From assembly GCA_014706295.1 (NCBI GenBank), contig JACSVZ010000015.1, positions 58,091,535 to 58,155,534 of the forward strand: a stretch of 64,000 bases of DNA, given 5' to 3'. Under the pieces are notes generated by a model, which had not been told where the DNA came from, searched no databases, and saw nothing but the letters and a program-made list of their open reading frames with translations. Of this stretch, positions 23,101 through 59,400 are shown in pieces. The first letter of the stretch is position 1; each line of letters starts with the position of its first letter. The translations under genes and the position numbers were made by a program. This DNA comes from Lycocorax pyrrhopterus obiensis (lineage: Eukaryota > Chordata > Aves > Passeriformes > Paradisaeidae).

Positions 23101-23346
23101 TGTTAAAAAGCTACAGGCAACTCTAATTCACCAATGAGGACTGCAGAAGGTAGAAGTTGCTCCACCCATTGCCCCATAGTCAGAACATTTGAGAAAATCA
23201 ACAGCTTTCTGACATTCCCACAGATATATAAAAAGAGCTTTTTTAAGTGGCCGAACAGTTTGTTATTGTTTCAAGGTCCCTGTACTGATGATAAATAAAT
23301 AATCATTGTTTTCTGAACAGTCTCTTTTGTCTTCGTGCTTCTTCCA
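23101..23346 (+). mobile_element. LTR-like fragment (candidate degraded endogenous retroelement LTR)
   Basis: The segment starts TGTT and ends TCCA. In plausible order and spacing it holds a CCAAT box (23131-23135), a TATAAAAAG box (23227-23235) and an AATAAA signal (23294-23299) followed by a T/G-rich stretch. It is immediately followed by TGGCGACCC (23347 on), which resembles the TGG start of a tRNA primer-binding site. No gag, pol or env coding sequence follows, so at most this is an LTR with a few flanking bases. The elements could be coincidental. I cannot match it to a named family. Confidence 0.35.
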
Positions 23347-26142
23347 TGGCGACCCTTGAATGTCACTAATTCATAAGGCCTGGGCTGATCTCTGCGCTGG
23401 CTCGTGTGCCCTGAGTAACCAGAGGGCTCAAAATCAAACTGAGAATTTTTAGACTTTCTAGTTTCATCTTCTAGTGGAGAAACATTTCTCCAACTCTTCT
23501 GTTATTAATGCTTTTTGTGGGGCAGAAAGCACTGCAGATTCAGGACTGAACCCACTGGCTGGTTACATGCACAATCTGTAGCCAGACGTCCATTTGCCCT
23601 GTGTCTCATGGGAAGCACACAGCTAGGATTTTCCGTGCCCCCAAAACTCGCTTGCCTGTCCTCTGCCCACCCTCTTCTAGTCAGTGACAAACTGAGCTCC
23701 CCAGACTGGACCATGACTCCTTTGTGACCCTGAGTCCTGGAAAACTGGTAAAGGCAGAATTGCAGAGGATTTTGATGTGTGGAGTGAATTCTTCCTGAAA
23801 TTAGTAATTGTATGTCAGGCTGTGGAATGTTTCTGTACTTTGAAACTTCCATCACGCAGCAGAAACTTGAGACCTTTCAGGTAAATTTAACAACTAGTTC
23901 TGGAAGAAAAGCCGTAGTTAATGTGAAGATTTTGGGTTGGCTGACACAGCTCGGGATCTGTTTTTTTTAGGTTTTTTCAGAGAAATTTAAAAAATAATTT
24001 AAAAAACTCTAAAATACTCAAAAAATGAAAAATTGTTTTATTTTAAATGGAAAAAATATAACCTTATTTCATATTTTTGTCATCTATAAAGTCAAAGGGT
24101 GGATAAAAGGTGCCACTTAAAGGCAGTGGTTTTCTAACCTGTGAGATAAGAACTGCCCATAAAGAAGACTCAGTCCGAAGTGATAAGACGTAAACTGGAG
24201 AAGGCAACCTACACCTGCATCTTAAGCAATACTGAGGGATGGAAATGCCCTAAGCCCAAAGAACTTCTCTGAAGCCAGAGGGCTCCTTCCCACCTGAACT
24301 CTGGGAAGAGGGGGCAATCTCATTCCTACTTATTAACTTCTTCACGTAATAAGGGGCTGTTCCTTAGCTGAACTGTTGCTCTCACGAAGAGTTTCACAGT
24401 CTAAGACAAGCAATTACTCATGCTGAAGTTGCAAAATAGTAAATCTGCTGCTGAAATCAATACAATGCAAAGGCAAGTACTTTTATGTAGAATGTTTTTT
24501 ATTATTACATTGAGAGTCTCTGTTAAATTAACCTGGGCAGTCCAAGCACTTTCCCAAGGAATAAATCTTTTTCTTACATTACACACGGTAAAGGGAGGAG
24601 GGAAACAAACTCATAAAACCTTTATTTTCTGTTGAGGAGATAAATGCTTCAGTTACCAATTTGTAAGGTACAGTAAGGTATGTATGCTGCAGGGAATTAT
24701 ATTAAAAATTATTTGTGATTCTTTTCTATGGAATATTTTATGATTAGTAAACTGCTGGGCAGCCCTGTTGTGGGGTGAGGAGCATGGCTGGGAGACATTT
24801 CTCTGGATGATGACTGCTAGCAATTAATATTTGCTCTAGTTCTCTTCCTTGCTATTTTTGCTGACTTGGAGTAGCTGGCTGTGAGGGATTTATAAATTGC
24901 CCCGGTTCCAAGCTCTTCCAGCAAGTGGTGCTTCAGAGAGCCAAGAAGCAGAGCTGCAAAGGCAGCATTGCACTCTGTGACATTTCCCCTCCATGTGTTT
25001 GTAAAGCATGGTGGGGGAAGAAATCACAAGCAGATCATCAGTGTTAAAGCGGAGGGCTCAAGGGGCGCGTGGGCAGGAGCCCGAGGCTGCTCTGGGGGGG
25101 CTGAGCTCTGTGTGTGCAAGCAGAGGAGACAGAGATATGTGTGGCCCACAGCCTTGTGGCTGAGGTTTGCAGCTTCCTTCACCATCTGCCAGGCAGGCTT
25201 TGAAGATGGCCAACAAAACTCTTCAGGTATAAAAGTGTGCTTGCACATACATGCGTCTAAATGCACGCTCGTACGCACAAATCCAGGAACTCCTGGGAGA
25301 AACAAGACTGACTGTGTCCTTTATAAGCCCTTTGTCCAGCTGCTAATGCCGTGGCCAGACTGCCCCTAAGTCTGCTGTGGTTCCACATTCCCACAGGTGT
25401 TTGCCAAATCCAGGGTGCTCTGACTGCTTGCACTGTGCTCTTTGCTGTGCTTCTGGGTGGATTTTTTCCGCTTCAGTCCTTGAAGTGTCCCTTTTAAGGG
25501 ACACAGAAGAATTAACTCCTTTTGCTCGAGTGATGCAAAAGCAGTTAAACACGATTCAGAACTTGGGCTGGAATCCTTAGGTCTGTTTTAGTCTCAGGGG
25601 TTTGTTATTTGGGCCTGCACCCTTAAGACATTATGCAATAAAGAGGTAGAGAATGATGGTATGAAAGGATGAAATAAATGTTCAGCTATTTTCCCATGGT
25701 CCGGAAGTAGAAGCACCTTTAATATCAATAGAAAAACAGAATTTGTATCTCTCGTGCACAAAAACTAAGGGATTTGATTTAGAATAATCTGGATTTTTGA
25801 TAGCTAGTCATCCATCTGACAAAATTTTCTGTCTGTTTTCTGTTCATGATTTTTTGGGGAGTTTATTATAATCGGTTTCACTACTACAATTTTTCCTTTG
25901 CTGCTCCCAAATTCATAATTCGCACCACTGAATTGGTAAATAGCCTTTTCTGCTAAGTGGTCAGGTGCAATTGTACACTGACTGAACAATATGGGATTCT
26001 TCTACGGACTCAGCACTTACGTGCACACACATTCATGAACATAGACACACACACACACACGTGTATACTCAAATGAATATACAATTTACTATTAAAAAAA
26101 AAACAAACAGAGCCACAGTGCTAAATTCAGCACCAGGTATGT
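23347..26142. other. Intergenic sequence between SLC13A4 and FAM180A
   Basis: No gene recognised. Contents noted are an AT-rich patch around 23,960-24,080 and a locally GC-richer stretch (about 25,040-25,360) open on both strands with no recognisable protein. There is also an (AC)8 microsatellite at 26045-26060 and a T-rich run (minus strand) near 26,094-26,103. Confidence 0.6.
26045..26060. repeat. (AC)8 microsatellite
   Basis: Eight AC units followed by GTGTAT, just beyond the proposed FAM180A poly(A) site. Confidence 0.9.
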
Positions 26143-27033
26143 TTTAATGCACCTTCACCTTCCTCCCTTGCCTCTGGGGGATTCCGAAGCATGGGTTTAG
26201 ATGACCTACGTTGAAGTGGTAGAACCAGGAAAAATGTGTCATTATTAAATTAAATAGGGCCTTTGTCTTGCCTTGGATTCCACTGAGGACAAATACATGT
26301 TCCTTTCAAAAAAACAAGCAGCAGAAGCAAAGTCATGTGCAAATAATGAAAGACTCATTGCAGACTGTTTGGGAGGACAGCTCCAGGAAGCAGGGAATAC
26401 GTTCACAGGCATTGTTTGCTGCTGATCTTCACAATGCCCTTTGTCTTCTGCAAATGTTATTGCAATTAAACACTGGCTCAGCCCAACGAAGTGAATCAGA
26501 GAGTACTTATTTATGAGAACATTTGGAATGAATAATATGTGGCATAATTTCTGAAGGCTGACAGTTATGAACCTCTTCCTTTTACAGAGGGCCTTCATCT
26601 CTGTGTCATATTCTCTTACTGGCCAGCCAAAACATGAACTTGTTTCCCCAGCTAGGAAAGCAGCACTCTCCAGCACTTACACATCAGCATGTGAGCATAA
26701 GCACAGTATATTTACGAATTGTTTATAGGAAACCCACAGGATGAATCAAGGGTTTGCCTGAAACAAGGGTCTGCCTTGGTGTACACCAGACTCCCTTCTT
26801 TACCTGTCACAGATCGTGCCTCCAAGCCAGCACAAAAATCGAATTCTCAGGGCTGACGGCGTTTTTCACCCTTTAACATGGCACTAGAAAGCGGATTCCA
26901 CAAGAGGGAGCCAGAAAACAAATAATCTTTCACGAAGCAGGCTATTAAACTCTTTACAGAATAAAGTGGTGGACGTGCTACATTGTGTCCATGATCAACC
27001 AGCGCAGGTGGCTGAGCTGCTGCTCCTCTCCCA
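26143..27033 (-). other. FAM180A: Putative FAM180A 3' UTR with ATTAAA poly(A) signal
   Basis: Downstream of the FAM180A stop, the first good poly(A) hexamer on the minus strand is ATTAAA at 26148-26143. It is followed some 35-50 bases later by TGTTTG and a long T run, a suitable downstream element. This would give a UTR of about 0.9 kb. An AATAAA at 25867-25862 is an alternative. Inferred from motifs only. Confidence 0.4.
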
Positions 27034-49992
<22,959 letters not shown>

Positions 49993-50420
49993 TCTTCTCT
50001 TTAAAATACGTATGTCTAGCTGTACAGTAGATTTTTTATTTCCCAGCTCCTTTCTTTTCAGGAATAAATAATGGCTTTTCCTCTCCCCCTCCCCCTTTGC
50101 AGAAGAACCTGTCTGTTCTTCTGAGTAGAGCTGAAGTCAGCGCGCAGCTCCTCTCCCAAACCAAGTCTCCTCGGGATCAGGAAACCTACTTTCACAGACA
50201 GACTTTGTTTTTATCCACATCTGGAATGACTCATAGTGCATGTGAGTTTGCTGGCAGCTGGCTGAATAAATATCATTACATTTTTGTAGCTGAGTTTCGT
50301 TTGTTATATGGGCCAGTTGGGATTTATTTTTGTCCAATAAACGGCCACAAGTATCTTCATTAAAAGAGACTCTGGAACTGTAGCTACTCCTCTGTAACAC
50401 AGGGGGCTATACACTAACCC
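49993..50420 (-). promoter_or_regulatory. FAM180A: Presumed FAM180A 5' UTR/proximal promoter
   Basis: Upstream of the FAM180A ATG there is a purine tract (GGGGGAGGGGGAGAG on the minus strand, near 50082-50096) that could bind Sp1-like factors. A small CpG cluster lies near 50,139-50,144 (GCGCGC) and a consensus AP-1 site TGACTCA at 50227-50233. No clear TATA box or CpG island. An upstream non-coding exon is not excluded. Placement is inferred from position only. Confidence 0.3.
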
Positions 50421-53400
50421 CTGTCCAAGGTGAATCCCTCCTCTGGAATGATGGACAGCTGCCCTTGGATGCTTAAGTCAGGGAGTGGGGCCTGTGCTCT
50501 GCAAGAACATTTTGCTACTGTGATTCATATAATCACTGCTTTATTAAGAACATATCTGCTGCCTTTAGATTTCAGTCTTAGGCAAGACAAGTCCTGGCCT
50601 TTTCTTCCATTTGGCCAGTAAGGAGAACAGGAAGGTCCAAATCCTTAACTGGCTCTCCTCAATGGAACTATGAGGAACACTAAACAATCCTAAGGACAGT
50701 CTACATTAGCCAGGCTGAACGTGGAGGGGTGAAAGTGAAAAAAATAAAAGGCTACTGATAGACATCTCCTGGCTGATGGTGGTGCCAAGGAACGCAACCC
50801 TGGAAGAGTTTATCCCAGACTGACTCAGCATGGAGGAAGCTGCAGGTGTGCACTGCCCCTGACACAGCTTCAGCAGCAGCATCGTGGGGTACATTTTGGG
50901 AGTACAGCACCAGATTAACAGCAGGCTGCTATGTGTTGGAACAGACTAAAGAAAAATAGGAATAAAAGGAGTATTTACAGAACCAAGGGACAGGGGATAC
51001 TCCATTTGGTATCTAGAAGTGATGAATCTAATTCTCTTCTTTTATGGGTGAGAGTGAGCCAGTAACAGACCCAGAGACATCCATGAATGTATACTGCTGT
51101 AAAACTGGCACATAAGAAAGGAGACTCCAGCTCAGAAGGTATAAATAGAAGGATTAAGGGAAAGGATCAAGAGCTGGAATGACAGAGGGCACTGTGGCTC
51201 AAGATTAATGTGCACTGGCAGGAAGGCATGGAGAAAACCTGTTCAACTCCTGTGTGCCTGATGCCAACATCTGGCTTGAGCCTCAGTCCCCTCATTCTTC
51301 TCTGTCCCAGATGAAACACCAGCTGTAAAGGAAGGAGGAGGGTCAAATAAGGTTGTCTTGCTGAAGGCTACTCCACTTCTTTTCCTACATGTACAGATTT
51401 TCCTATGCTCACACTGCCTCAGGTTACTCCCACATGAACAGCACATGAATGCAAGACAGTATTTTACATGCCAAGGAGGTGACAAAAGGTGCAACTCAAG
51501 GGGAGGGTGGCTCACCAACTCTCTCTCTATATACTCTTGTTACCACAACATATTAGTGGGTCTGAATGCAGGGTTGAAGTTAGGTGTGGGCTCACTCGTG
51601 TGTCTGCCCAGAAATTATGGAGCTGGAGGAAACCATGTTCTGTGTTCCGTAGAGAGGGGGAGAGAGAAAAAGAGAGGATTATTCCTACTTTGCTCAGGTC
51701 ACTTAGGATAGGATGAGTTGTTCTCGAAGCAGGTAGATTCAGTCATCAGCTTGGCCACCTCTGAGATCATGTGCATAAAGAACGATGATCTTAACATCAG
51801 CAGGGTCTGTGAACTAGATGTTTTAAAGTCACGTAAACAAGGGAGAAGCATTACTTGGGATGCACAGTGCAGGCTTGATAAACAGAAGAAAATAATGAGA
51901 GAACTTAAAATCCTGTGGGGTGACAAAGGAACGTCTTTACAGTGTTATTTGGGGAGCCTGGATGGAAATTTCTGAGGTGCTGTATCACGTAATTTCTTAC
52001 ATTTAAGGTAATAACAGCTGATAAGAGAGGATTAAGGAGGCCAGAGAGGCTCTATCTCTGCTTAAGCCAGAATCAGAACCATGTTCTAGAGAGAGCTCTG
52101 CTAAATGGCTCTGTCTTCTGGCTGGCAACAATGGGACACTTCCTCTGGTTTTTAATTTTAATAAATGCAGCCTAGAAAGGCTGAGGAGAAGAGTCCTAGG
52201 AATTTCCTTGCCTAATTTCCCCTCTAATTCCAGCCTCTGGAGCAAGTATCCTAGGAACAACAGAGGAATTGCATCTGAGACAGAAGAGATGTGTGGTAAG
52301 ACAGGCATACAGATCAAAAGGATAGGAGAGTATGAAATGATTACTAAGCTCTCCTTTTTCAGAACCTGGAGATGTTGCTCTGAAGTTACATAATATCTTC
52401 TATTTTTTAATTGTTATTTATTTCCCCTTAATCTGAGTCTGGCTATGGAATCCTCTCCAGCAGCGTCTTCCTCATCTGAGCCCAAATACAATCTCTGCCC
52501 ATCTGTGGTTCAACATCCCACTCCACAGTGCAGTCTTCAGGCACTACAGCTTTGAGTGTCTCTCTGCATGTACCACAACTGTATGGCAAATTTGCCTTTA
52601 ACACTGTGAATGATGCACTCACATCTGTTTTCTTGCAGGAAATGCAGCAGCTGTAAATGTAACAGGTCCGTGGAAAATAAAGAATGCTTTCTCTGTAGCA
52701 TCTCCTCAAGAAGTGTAACTGTCCCTTTCCCCCCTTAAAACTGTAAAATCTTTTTCTCTCTTATATGGATATGTATATCTACACAGAGTCAAATCCTCCC
52801 TATTAAAAAGCCCTCTAGAGGAAGCCAGGAAATAAATCTTTCAAGCATGCTCAAGGCACTTCAACTGTATAACTCCTATTCGTCTCATGACTATATTTTA
52901 TTAGACAGTTGCTCAATTTCAGCTCAAGGCAGTTCCTGTCTATGCTGGAGGTTTGAATCACTGCAGCCATAATGAGTGCTGAAGCAGGGTAGAAATCCTC
53001 ACTATTTATGAATATTAACCATGCCTACACTGCTTTGGAAGTATATGGCAAGGGAGCTTTGGAGTGAAGAATTCATCCTGAAGGTGCATCGAGAAGGAGA
53101 GGGTGCCATGCTGCTGAGGCCAGGAGGCTGAGAGCTGCTGGCTGGTCAATATTCAGGTCTTAAATCAGTGTAGTGCTAGACTTAAGTGTCACAGCTCTGT
53201 TAAGATGAATATTTATGTCTCACCAAGTCTCACAAATTTAGGTGTTGGAGCTGCAAGTCCTCCAGTGTTCCCTGGAGCTTTCAGGCACAGGAAAGATGTG
53301 ACTGCTGACTCTGGCAGGCCGTTTGAGGTGAAAATGGACATTTATGCTACTCCAATGACTAGATACTAACTAGCAACTTTTCCATTTGAGTCCTCCATCC

Positions 53401-56400
53401 TGATGCTGTCAGTGACTGTCTGTCACTGCTATTCCCACAAGTCCTTTTGAAGAACCTGGAAATAGGGCTGGGTGGAAAGAAATGCATGAGGACCCAACAG
53501 GGGAGCTGCCAGCTGACCTTTTGCAGCACAGGCAGGGTGAGAGCAGGGCTTGTAGTGGTGCTCCAAAGCTGTCTTTCTTCCCATCACAGATGCAGTCATG
53601 GTGGAAGGACAGCTTCAGCCTGGATACATGGAAATCCTGAGTTTCCCAGGAGATGCTCTGGGGTGACCAGTGTATCAAGCAGGGTGCCCGTTGTGTTCTT
53701 TTTAGTAGCTCATTGTGTGAAATAACATAATCTAAAACATGACTGGAAGGGGAAACAAAGCAAGGGGTGATCAGGAGTCTGTGGGTCTTCCAAGGAAAAT
53801 AATTTCTGTTTCACTGGGGAGTACCAGCTCATGATGTCAGCTCAGCTCTGGCTCTGTTGAGCTTCTCCCAAACCCAAGGCAGGATTGCAGTCTGCCCTGA
53901 TACCTCAGTCACTGTGAGGGTCCCTTGCAAATCTTCTGTCAAACAGACAGTTGTTGTTTTTTGTTTTTTTTTTAGATTTACCCTGTTTCAATAGGAAAAC
54001 AGAGTGTGTATGGAAAGTTCCTCTGAGCAAGAAACTCTGCCCTGCAGCCAGAGCCCTGCCCTGTGCCATAGGCATTGCAGGAACTGCCTGCCAGTCTGCC
54101 AGCACAGTGGAGCAATGTGCGTGACACAGACACTGACGTCCTGCCCACCACAGGGACGGAGAAATGGAGACATGCACACGAAGTGACTCACTCACTGAAT
54201 GGACTGATGGTAGAGCTGGGGGCGGACACCGAGAGCAGATCCATTCCTCTGCCCAAAACATAAGGGGCTGACCTGACACTGCAGGAGCTCACACAGCACC
54301 GCTGCCATCTACCAAGAAAAGAAAGTTGCTTTTGCAAGAGGCAAAGAAATACCCTCTTAACAAGTAGAACAAAGAGAGGGGAAAAAACCAGCTCTGCACA
54401 AGCTCCTAGTAGAAGAAAAGGTCTTTTGAAACTAGACTACTGGCATGTGAACCCCATAGTCCACAATGACTATTGCTGGCCCCTCAGCTGAGCTTGCATT
54501 TTCCTGCAGCAACAATTTGAATGTCAGAAGTTCACCAAGCCTCAGAGCAGCCACAGGCAGGATGAACCTTACATGGCCACACATTGCCATGAGTTGGAAG
54601 CTGGAAGGGATTTTAAGGCACCTTTTAGCTGTCCTTGTGCCCCAGAGCTCCCTTGCTGCCTTCATCTAGCTGCCTGAGCTTACATTCACAGGAGCACTTA
54701 GATGCTGAGCTGATACTTTTCAGATTTACATTTAAATAACTGAAATTTAAATTCTGCACATGCAGCTTTGCAGATATCTGAATTCCTTGTGTGCCTGAGC
54801 TTCCCCTGTGAGGCTTCTTAAACGCTTGTAGCACTGTATCTACCTTAAAAAACAGAGCTTCTCACATCCTAGTTCATATTTCAAACAAAATATTGAGACT
54901 TGTCTTAATACTTACAGAAACATATGACTGCAAAGGCTCCTTCTCAAGTCCCATGTTGCACATTTCAGTTTTTTCCACATATTCAGGAAGCAGATGGGGA
55001 ACATATTTTACTCTGTGACTTGTGTGTTTGAGAAGCTGTCTGCTTTATAAGGTGTCCTGGCTCAGCCCATTCTCTGTCGGAGGAGATGTGATATACTCCA
55101 TAAGAAATACTCTTAAGACCTGGATTACAGGATCTTCTGGGATGAAACTTTTCAACTCTGTTACTGAATCTCTTGCTATCAGTGGGAGGTAATTAAATGT
55201 TTATTGTGGCAGAGAGAAGGAAAAGGAGGATGGTGCTTTTTGCCATGATCACAGCACTCACGCATAAGATGCAGGTCTTACTGCCTAGCCATCTTTTTTA
55301 TTTGGAAGCAGGATACATTCCATCGATATTGCATTACTCACCAAGCTCATATAAAACATGAAAGTTCAAGTTGCCTCAAGTAGAGGAGGTATTTGAATCC
55401 AGGTTCTCTGTTCCTAGTTGAGTGTGTTAAGTAGCTAAGAAGAGATCTCTCTCCTGCTTTATATACAAAAAATAGGGAGAGGACTCATGTTTGCAATGAA
55501 AACCTGAGCAGAGAAAAATACCTCCCACTAGCTCTAAGCTCCAAAGAGACACAAAATTTAATACGTCCCTTTCTTCTTGGTATTTCCTTTTGAGTAGCTT
55601 AGATAGTCTCTGTGTTTCAGCCTGGATTATGTGAAACATTCTCAGAAATCAGGCTTTCTCTCCAGGCACCGTACAGATAGCCTAGATACTGAAACTGGAG
55701 CTGTGAATACAGCTCAGAGTGATGCTCACAGTTTTAGCCCAGCAACAGTGAGCCAGAGTCTTCCCTAAACCAAGACTTCATAAAAGTGATGTGTCAGTAA
55801 GGCAGCTTTGGTCAAATATGTGTTAGACTTTGTAGGAATTAATGATGCCACCTAACAGGGCCTTTTTTGTGCAGTCCCTCAAGCACCAGTCAGGGTGCTG
55901 CTGCCCACAGCAATCTGCAGTGGAAGGAGCATGGAGACAGGAGGAGTCAGTAGTCAGCAGGAGCTAGCACAGAAAGTCACTGATGGCAGGCTGATTTCTC
56001 TTGCTGCACTTTATAAAATGCAGACTGTTAACATTCCTTGTGGCTGCTTGAGCAGTTGCTGATGTAAATCACTAGAGCTGCACCTTCCTGAGAGAACCTC
56101 TGAGGATTTATACCAGCCTATAAGCACGTAGACCTTGCTGGGTAATGCAGCATAACCCTTTGGGATAATTTAACTTTCCAAAGATCCCATCGGTTCTTCT
56201 TTGTTGCAACCTGCTGGCCGCCAGTGTAAGCTCCAGTGGCACAAAGCCAGTGTAAACACCAGGGCCGTGACTTACAGTTAAGCAACAGAAAATGCTGTTA
56301 GCAGTGCTACTGTAAAAAGGGCTCTGAAACGCAGCAGACAAGAAGTATCTGTCACAAATCACTGCTAATATCATAAAGGAAGGTCAGCTATGCAGAGCAT

Positions 56401-59400
56401 TTCCTGCTTTTCAGCTTGCAAAGCCAGTAATGACAGCAGTGAACATTCACAGGGGGAGTTTCACGATTAAACCCTCAGAACTGCAGAAAAAAGAGAGTCT
56501 CCTCAGTAAATGTTATTAAATGTTAAATCCAAAGCAAAACAAAAACAGAGATTGACAATACAAACTCAGGAATAACTGGTGCTATCTCAGGAGCAGAGTG
56601 AAACACCAAATGCTGACCATAAGCGCATTTCCACTCGTTATCAAGAACAGCCAGACCAGAGCTTTCTAGAGATTTTACATTTCAGTTCAGAGTATAAAAT
56701 CCATCAGCTTATCGAAATTGTGGATAAAATTGTTATGGGGTGAAGAGAGAGGCAAAGGCTCTGGCTAATAATTATAAAATTAAGAGATTAGAGACACAAA
56801 AAAGATGGATTATGTGGTGATAGTATTAGAGGTGGGGTGTAATGCAGCACCATTGCATGAAGGCTCAAAATGGAGTGGGATGAGATTGGATCGTGCAAAG
56901 GGGATGATGGAAGAGGGGCAGGGTTAGGAACGGGTACCAGATGCAGGTGAGGTTATGACATCAGCAAACATACACAGGAGCTGAACAGAGCTGGGCTCTT
57001 CTGCAAAAGACTGGAGATAAAAGCAGAGTCAAAGGGAAGTGCAATGTGGAAATTTGATTCCTGATCTGAAAACTTCCATCTACTGCTTCTGCCTTTTAAC
57101 ACGCTGATATTCCCACTTGTTTACTCCAGTGGAGCACTGGTGGGGCTCTTCAGGGAAGGGTGGGGGACTTAATACAGAAGTGAGGTGAGAGGACAGCTCA
57201 AACTATTCCCTTCAGGCAGAAGCGGATGGTCCAGCTCTTCCCTTCTTCTTGGGCAGCCGTGTGAACAAAGCAATGAGAGATGCAACAGGTGGCCTGCAAA
57301 GCAAAGCCAGAACCTTCAGATATCAAACACTGCCCTCTGGAAAGTGAGCCTTCCCTGCCCCACTGAGCTTTTTTACACTGAGGAATCACAAACCAACTGC
57401 ATTTTTCCTGCAAAACGATAATCGATAGTTCCTAGTCTCCTAAATAAGCCCCTTAAACCAGTTTGCAGGTAGGTAGGATGCAGGAAGTGAAAACCTCCTC
57501 AAAAAATGGGAGGTCTGATGTGTGTCTGAGACCTCAGATCCACTGAGAATGTGCAGATCTTTAGAGAGGCAAGAGTTACTTTTCCTTGCTCCCAGTATAC
57601 ACGGCTGTCACACCTCCAGGGAACCAATTCATCTTTTCCTGAAGCAGCAAAGTTTTCAAATATGAGAACAACTTTGTGGCAAAGGTCTTCAAGAGTAATT
57701 TGGGGACACTTCATTTCTTTCTTCGTGTGATGCAGGCAAACATTTGCTTCACGTAAAATGCAAACTTTGAGTAAAACGTTGACTTTTTTCTGCCTTGTTT
57801 ACCTGTGAGCAGAAAAGGAAGGACAATGCTGCCCTTGTTCCTCATCTGTTTATCTCTTTAGACTCTAAAATCCTTCAGCCTGAGCCTGTCTGTGCCACAC
57901 TAAGCACACAAAGCCCTCAGCTCTTCTGAGGCCCTGGGGTGCTTTAGGTGTCTGATCAATCCCCCACACTGTGCCTACGGTTGCAATAAGCCACCAAGAC
58001 GAAGGAAGGGAGAAAGGAATTTGCACTTTATTTTATTCAAACAGGTCACATCCTGAAGGATTCCCAGCTGACACAACCAACAGTGATCTTTAGCACACAG
58101 ATTTGTTTAGAAGCCTTAGGAGATTAAAAAAGTGACCAGATTCTTCAGATTAAAAATTGAGACCCCTGTTTCAGGTCTAGGGAGGTGTGAGGACACACAG
58201 AACTGACAGCAGATATTAGCTATGCACTTGTGCAGGACTTTCTTTGGCTCCCTTTAGTGAAACACCAACTATATCATAGTGATAAGAGCTGAGACACAGT
58301 TTTACTGACAGCACAGAAAATAACACACAGGTTGGAGAGGAAAAGGAGGTCAGAACCAATTAAATCTCCTAGGCTGCGCAAACTAAAGTAACAGTCAATA
58401 ACCTGAACACATTAACTGTTGGATTTTTGTTCAAAGCACATTTTTCAGACTTGTGAACCAGGATTTTTCTTGATAAACAGCTGTAAAGTGAATAGCATCC
58501 TAAAGCCCTAGTCTGTATCTTAGGCTTCAGGAGAGGAGAGAGCTCATTGATTTAACAGCTCAGGTTTATAGCTAAAATCTGTCCAGGATGGGAGATTTGA
58601 TCAAGGATAAATAAGCAAAGGTGAGTGGAAAGCACAGGTAATGCCCTGGCTTTAAAAGAGCTCTCACAACTGCTTTAAATCACTGCAGCTTTCAGGATAC
58701 TCTTCCCAGCTGTGATCCCTGGCTCCCTGCTCGGGCTCACAGGGCATCCTCTCACCTTATGTGCACGTAGGTGGTGGGGCAGGGGTAGATGCAAACCTCC
58801 AGCCATCCTACCAGGCTCCAGAAACTGCCTGTGGCTGGGGCATATTCTCATCCCTAGCAGCTGCAGCCCAGTGCCACGTTGCATGACAGCATAAAATGCT
58901 ACATTGTGGTGACAAAACTGCCTCAGGGCCTTTATAAAACTGTTTTTAACAGTGCCAGCTTCCTAAAAAATCCCAGAATAAACCAAAACAAACAGATTGT
59001 GTGAGTGAATAACAGACATGAAACAGAGTTCTTTCTCTTCCAGAAAAATAATGGATGCATACAGCAGGCAATTCCCTTGCTGGAGAGGTCTGAAACCTCT
59101 GAAGTTAATGTATATTCCAGCTAATGGGAATTGTAATCATTGGCACCAGGCCCACATTTAGCTCGGTACCAGCCCTAGCACAAGGGAGGCATTCAGAGGC
59201 AGCTCACATCTGAGGGCAGGAGAAATGAGCTGCCAATTGGGTCAGACATGTTGCCTCAGGAGGGGGAAAATCGAGCTTTTGCTGCTGCTGCTGCTTGTTC
59301 CGTTTCTCTGATCCCTTCCAGAATAGGCTGCCCGTGCTGTGCTAGCACCCACAAACCACCCAAATTTATAGCAGAGTGTTCTTATTATCTTTCAAGAGTT

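Noticed and set aside
24968..25369. 133-codon frame in the intergenic region, with a 93-codon frame opposite
   Set aside because: GC-rich stretch open on both strands with no family resemblance; no splice or promoter context supports a gene.
54578..54680. GTTGGAAGCTGGAAGGGATT stretch recalling a minus-strand CR1 start
   Set aside because: Only one short phrase matches; the following CR1 phrases (pairs of CCAACC, GGGCAACC) are absent.
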